NCBI GenBank assembly: GCA_014843695.1
Contig: CM026400.1
Location: 17,374,294 to 17,438,293, forward strand
Length of the DNA: 64,000 nt
DNA from: Archivesica marissinica
Lineage: Eukaryota; Mollusca; Bivalvia; Venerida; Vesicomyidae
Direction of reading: 5' to 3'
Both the position numbers and the translations under genes were made by a program. Below are positions 59,492-64,000 of the stretch, piece after piece (position 1 is the stretch's first letter; each line of letters begins with the position of its first letter). The notes under the pieces were generated by a model. It was given only the letters and a program-made list of their open reading frames with translations, made no database searches and had not been told where the DNA came from.

Positions 59492-59692
59492 TAATTCCCC
59501 TTGTAAGGAGGAAGGGGGCAGTTCCCCTTGTAAGGAGGGAAGGGGACAGTTCCCCTTGTAAGTAAGGAAGGAAATGGGCAGTTCCCATTGTAAGGAAGGA
59601 AATGGACAGTTCCCCTTGTAAGGAGGGAGGAAACAGTTCCCCTTGTAAGGAGGAAGGGGCAGTTCCCTTTGTAAGGAGGAAGGGGACAAAGA
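59492..59692. repeat. About 27-33-bp tandem repeat
   Basis: agttccccttgtaaggagga plus aggggac, about seven copies. Confidence 0.93.
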
Positions 59693-59795
59693 TCACAGAC
59701 ATAGATATTCTCACAGAGTCTTAAGCAATTCTTTGGATTGAATATGATCGCATGAAATCCAAAATAAGATAGAAGGTTCCTTCATATCGGAGAAG

Positions 59796-59934
59796 GTTGG
59801 TTTCAAGTGATTGGCTGCTTCCAAGGGACTAGCTGGTTCCATGGGACTGACTGGTTCCAAATGATTGGCTGCTTCCAAGGGACTAGCTGGTTCCAAGGGA
59901 TTGGCTGGATCACAAGGGAATGGCTGGTTCCATA
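59796..59934. repeat. Short tandem repeat
   Basis: Variants of ggttccaagggactggctg, about seven units. Confidence 0.85.
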
Positions 59935-60013
59935 TTAAACTAGTTAAATCGTTGGTCTGGTAATACATCCAAACCCTAAAGATGCGAATGCTTCTAGTTT
60001 TAAATTATTATAT

Positions 60014-60037
60014 TATATATATATATATATATATATT
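60014..60037. repeat. (TA)n microsatellite
   Basis: About 12 uninterrupted ta units. Confidence 0.95.
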
Positions 60038-60057
60038 GACTGTGTCCTTATCTCATT

Positions 60058-60415
60058 ACAGATATGACTTGTTTTATGTCAAAGGACATGACTGGTTCCA
60101 TGTTGCAGATATGTGACTTGTTCTATTTTATATCAGATATGACTGGTTCTCCATTACATAAATTATTATGACTTTCTAATTTTATCAGACTAGTTCTATA
60201 TCACTTCAGAAGATACGACGAGTTCCCATTTTTATATCGGATCAGACTGGTTCTAAAAAATATCATTTATATATAGATCAGGCTGGTTCTAGTTTATATC
60301 GAATATGACTGGTTCTATTTTATATCAGATTTGACTGGTTCCCTATATCACATGACAGAGATGTGATATCAGATGTGACTGGTTCCCTATATCACATGAC
60401 AGAGATGTGACTGGT
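60058..60415. repeat. Degenerate repeat of atgactggttct units
   Basis: tatcagatatgactggttct recurs about ten times with variable spacing. Confidence 0.8.
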
Positions 60416-60735
60416 TCTTTGCTGCCATAATTTACACGGATTATTTAGCATGTTGTGTAAATAGAATTTTTCAATTCATGCTTGTCGACCGTTGTGCTAT
60501 TTTTTATATCTCGCATCGCATGCCAGAATATGTACAATCGATAATGTTGTTAGTTTTGTCTTTACTTCCTGTTTATAAGCAACAGTATTTATTTAATACG
60601 TGTTTATATAGAACACAGATCTAAGTAATTATTTTATTTACTGTACATTTTGCATGAAAAGGAATTTATAAAAACGGAAACTTATTTTTAAATGAAGCAA
60701 ATTTCCAAAATAATGCGGCATATGTATGTATCGTT

Positions 60736-61316
60736 CAGTGATTAGTTCATGGGATGCATCTTTCAGTAAGTTATTTAAGGTATGCATCTTTCAGTGATTA
60801 GTTCAAGGGATGCATCTTTCAGTAAGTTATTTAAGGTATTGCATCTTTCAGTAAGTTATTTAAGGTATGCATCTTTCAGTGATTAGTTCAAGGGATGCAT
60901 CTTTCAGTAAGTTATTTAAGGTATTGCATCTTTCAGTAAGTTATTTAAGGTATTGCATCATTCAGTAAGTTATTTAAGGTATGCATCTTTCAGTGATTAG
61001 TTCAAGGGATGCATCTTTCAGTGATTAGTTCAAGGGATGCATCTTTCAGTAAGTTATTTAACCCATTCAACACCAAGTAACTCACATGGACTGGTCCATG
61101 ATATTCATAAACCAATAAATGAATCAGAAAATCACATTTGGACAAGTTCATTTATCAAAATGGGTAATTATGTCTAAAAATAGTCATATCACTGGCAAAA
61201 AGTGCAGATCCTGATGAGACGGCTCGTCACGAGCCGGCTCATCTGGATCTACACTTTTTGTAAGCCTATTTAGAGGTCTGTGGTGTTGAAAGGGTTCATG
61301 GGATGCATCTTTCAGT
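60736..61316. repeat. GCATCTTTCAG minisatellite interrupted by an M1 MITE
   Basis: Alternating gcatctttcagtaagttatt and gcatctttcagtgattagtt units. M1 is inserted at about 61058-61297 and the repeat resumes with catgggatgcatctttcag. Confidence 0.92.
61058..61297 (+). mobile_element. M1 MITE, copy 5
   Basis: ttaacccattcaacaccaag ... gtggtgttgaaagggtt; the 3' final TTAA is replaced by ttcatg of the flanking repeat. Confidence 0.88.
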
Positions 61317-61978
61317 GAGTACCGGTAGTTTTTTTAAGTTTTGTATTTATTTATACAGATTTGGTAGGCAGAATCTCATGATGATGGATTTATGTGTACA
61401 TTCTCGTCTTGTACACTCCTTGTCATATCCTGCAAATACTTGTGAACAACATCTGCAAGAAATCTGCAGTTTTGCATGCAACAAAAATCTGATTTACAAT
61501 ACCGCAGGACCTTGAAACTTTCCTCATAAGGCACCAAATAGCTCTGTACCTCTGTCCTAGGACTTCCACCGTTCTAGATAAAACACTTTCATCCTAGGAA
61601 CCCCACCCCCTTTTTGCCTAGATGGGGGGGGGAGGTTCTAAGATGGAGATACACGGCTTTTGGTGCCTTATGGGTAAAATTTCAAGCTCCTATGACGAAA
61701 CCTGCTACATTATAGTAAGTGAGAAAATTATGCTCAATTCAGTGAGGAGGCACATAAAAAAATGTGCGGTAGATTCCAGTAATGTATATGGAAGTGTCGG
61801 GGGGGGGGAAAGGACAGGTGATGAAATGTCGGGGTAGCATTACAGTTAGAGCTGTAGCACGATGATAGGCCGTTGTAGGAACCGGTGCATTACAATGATT
61901 TATTGTGCAACAACAGTAATATGAACAACAACATCTGTAAGTGTCTGGATAGATAGCATACAACTGTAGCTGGCACAT
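61317..61978. other. No feature recognised
   Basis: Contains short poly-C and poly-G runs and open frames of 70-79 codons without domain character. Confidence 0.5.
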
Positions 61979-64000
61979 TGTTACATGCTCATGTCTAATT
62001 AGGCTGGTGTTACATGCTCATGTCTAATTAGGCTTGTGTTACATGTTCATGTCTAATTAGGCTGGTGTTACATGCTCATGTCTAATTAGGCTTGTGTTAC
62101 ATGTGCATATGTCTAATTAGGCTGGTGTTACATGCTCATATGTCTAATTAGGTTGGTGTTACATGATCATGTCTAATTAGGCTGGTGTTACATGATCATG
62201 TCTAATTAGGCTGGTGTTACATGATCATGTCTAATTAGGCTGGTGTTACATGTTCATATGTCTAATTAGGCTTGTGTTACATGTTCATATGTCTAATTAG
62301 GCTTGTGTTACATGCTCATATGTCTAATTAGGCTGGTGTTACATGTTCATATGTCTAATTAGGCTGGTGTTACATACTCATGTCTAATTAGGCTGGTGTT
62401 ATATGCTCATGTCTAATTAGGCTGGTGTTACATGCTCATATGTCTAATTAGGCTTGTGTTACATGCTCATATGTCTAATTAGGCTGGTGTTACATGTTCA
62501 TATGTCTAATTAGGCTGGTGTTACATACTCATGTCTAATTAGGCTGGTGTTACATGTTCATGTCTAATTAGGCTTGTGTTACATGCTCATATGTCTAATT
62601 AGGCTGGGGTTACATGTTCATATCTAATTAGGCTGGTGTTACATGCTCATATCTAATTAGGCTGGTGTTACATGTTCATATCTAATTAGGCTGGTGTTAC
62701 ATGTTCATATCTAATTAGGCTGGTGTTACATGTTCATATCTAATTAGGCTGGTGTTACATGTTCATATCTAATTAGGCTGGTGTTACATGTTCATATCTA
62801 ATTAGGCTGGTGTTACATGTTCATATCTAATTAGGCTGGTGTTACATGTTCATATCTAATTAGGCTGGTGTTACATGTTCATATCTAATTAGGCTGGTGT
62901 TACATGTTCATATCTAATTAGGCTGGTGTTACATGTTCATATCTAATTAGGCTGGTGTTACATGTTCATATCTAATTAGGCTGGTGTTACATGTTCATAT
63001 CTAATTAGGCTGGTGTTACATGTTCATATGTCTAATTAGGCTGGGGTTACATGTTCATATCTAATTAGGCTGGTGTTACATGTTCATATCTAATTAGGCT
63101 GGTGTTACATGTTCATATCTAATTAGGCTGGTGTTACATGTTCATATCTAATTAGGCTGGTGTTACATGTTCATATCTAATTAGGCTGGTGTTACATGTT
63201 CATATCTAATTAGGCTGGGGTTACATGTTCATATCTAATTAGGCTGGTGTTACATGTTCATATCTAATTAGGCTGGGGTTACATGTTCATATCTAATTAG
63301 GCTGGGGTTACATGTTCATATCTAATTAGGCTGGGGTTACATGTTCATATCTAATTAGGCTGGTGTTACATGTTCATATCTAATTAGGCTGGTGTTACAT
63401 GTTCATATCTAATTAGGCTGGGGTTACATGTTCATATCTAATTAGGCTGGGGTTACATGTTCATATCTAATTAGGCTGGTGTTACATGTTCATATCTAAT
63501 TAGGCTGGTGTTACATGTTCATATCTAATTAGGCTGGTGTTACATGTTCATATCTAATTAGGCTGGTGTTACATGTTCATATCTAATTAGGCTGGTGTTA
63601 CATGTTCATATCTAATTAGGCTGGTGTTACATGTTCATATCTAATTAGGCTGGTGTTACATGTTCATATCTAATTAGGCTGGTGTTACATGTTCATATCT
63701 AATTAGGCTGGTGTTACATGTTCATATCTAATTAGGCTGGTGTTACATGTTCATATCTAATTAGGCTGGTGTTACATGTTCATATCTAATTCTGGTGTTA
63801 CATGTTCATATCTAATTAGGCTGGTGTTACATGTTCATATCTAATTAGGCTGGTGTTACATGTTCATATCTAATTAGGCTGGTGTTACATGTTCATATCT
63901 AATTAGGCTGGTGTTACATGTTCATATCTAATTAGGCTGGTGTTACATGTTCATATCTAATTAGGCTGGTGTTACATGTTCATGTCTAATTAGGCTGGTG
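61979..64000. repeat. 29-bp minisatellite to the window end, about 70 copies
   Basis: The unit is tgttacatgttcatatctaa plus ttaggctgg. The 5' part is more diverse (gctcatgtc, gttcatatgtc); the 3' part is almost uniform. The array runs past the end of the window. Confidence 0.98.

Overview
The window looks like metazoan nuclear DNA. It is AT-rich and intron-rich, with GT-AG splice sites, tRNA-derived SINEs, MITEs and very many minisatellites. The style of the dispersed repeats suggests a mollusc, most likely a bivalve; that is an inference from repeat style, not a proof.

One protein-coding gene is recognisable, on the + strand from 10397 to 58091. It encodes a discoidin domain receptor (DDR), a collagen-sensing receptor tyrosine kinase. 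I can place 14 coding exons. All junctions are GT-AG, all phases agree, and together they give 893 codons plus a stop. They cover most of the discoidin domain, the discoidin-like domain, an extracellular stalk, one transmembrane helix, a long cytoplasmic juxtamembrane region and a complete tyrosine kinase domain. The exons for the signal peptide and the first part of the discoidin domain are not visible and probably lie upstream of the window.

Layout: 1-10.4 kb is repeats and unrecognised sequence, either a 5' intron or intergenic. The gene fills 10.4-58.1 kb with only 2.7 kb of coding sequence. Its introns hold minisatellites with units of 16 to about 80 bp; the largest are a 20-bp array at 42.7-49.6 kb (with a 1,000-N assembly gap), a 16-bp array at 29.2-32.4 kb, a 23-bp array at 50.9-52.9 kb and a 30-bp array at 21.8-23.9 kb. 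From 58.1 to 64 kb there is the 3' flank, with more minisatellites and a 29-bp array that runs off the end.

The most interesting pattern is that tandem repetition is concentrated just downstream of the 5' splice sites. In three introns the repeated unit contains the end of the preceding exon plus its splice donor (after exons 3, 5 and 13). One of these creates a second donor that would add 26 codons in frame. In intron 11 the array runs straight into the 3' splice site. Several transposons can be dated relative to the arrays by exact target-site duplications. No second gene, true tRNA, rRNA or CRISPR array is supported. The very long open frames in this window are by-products of tandem repeats.
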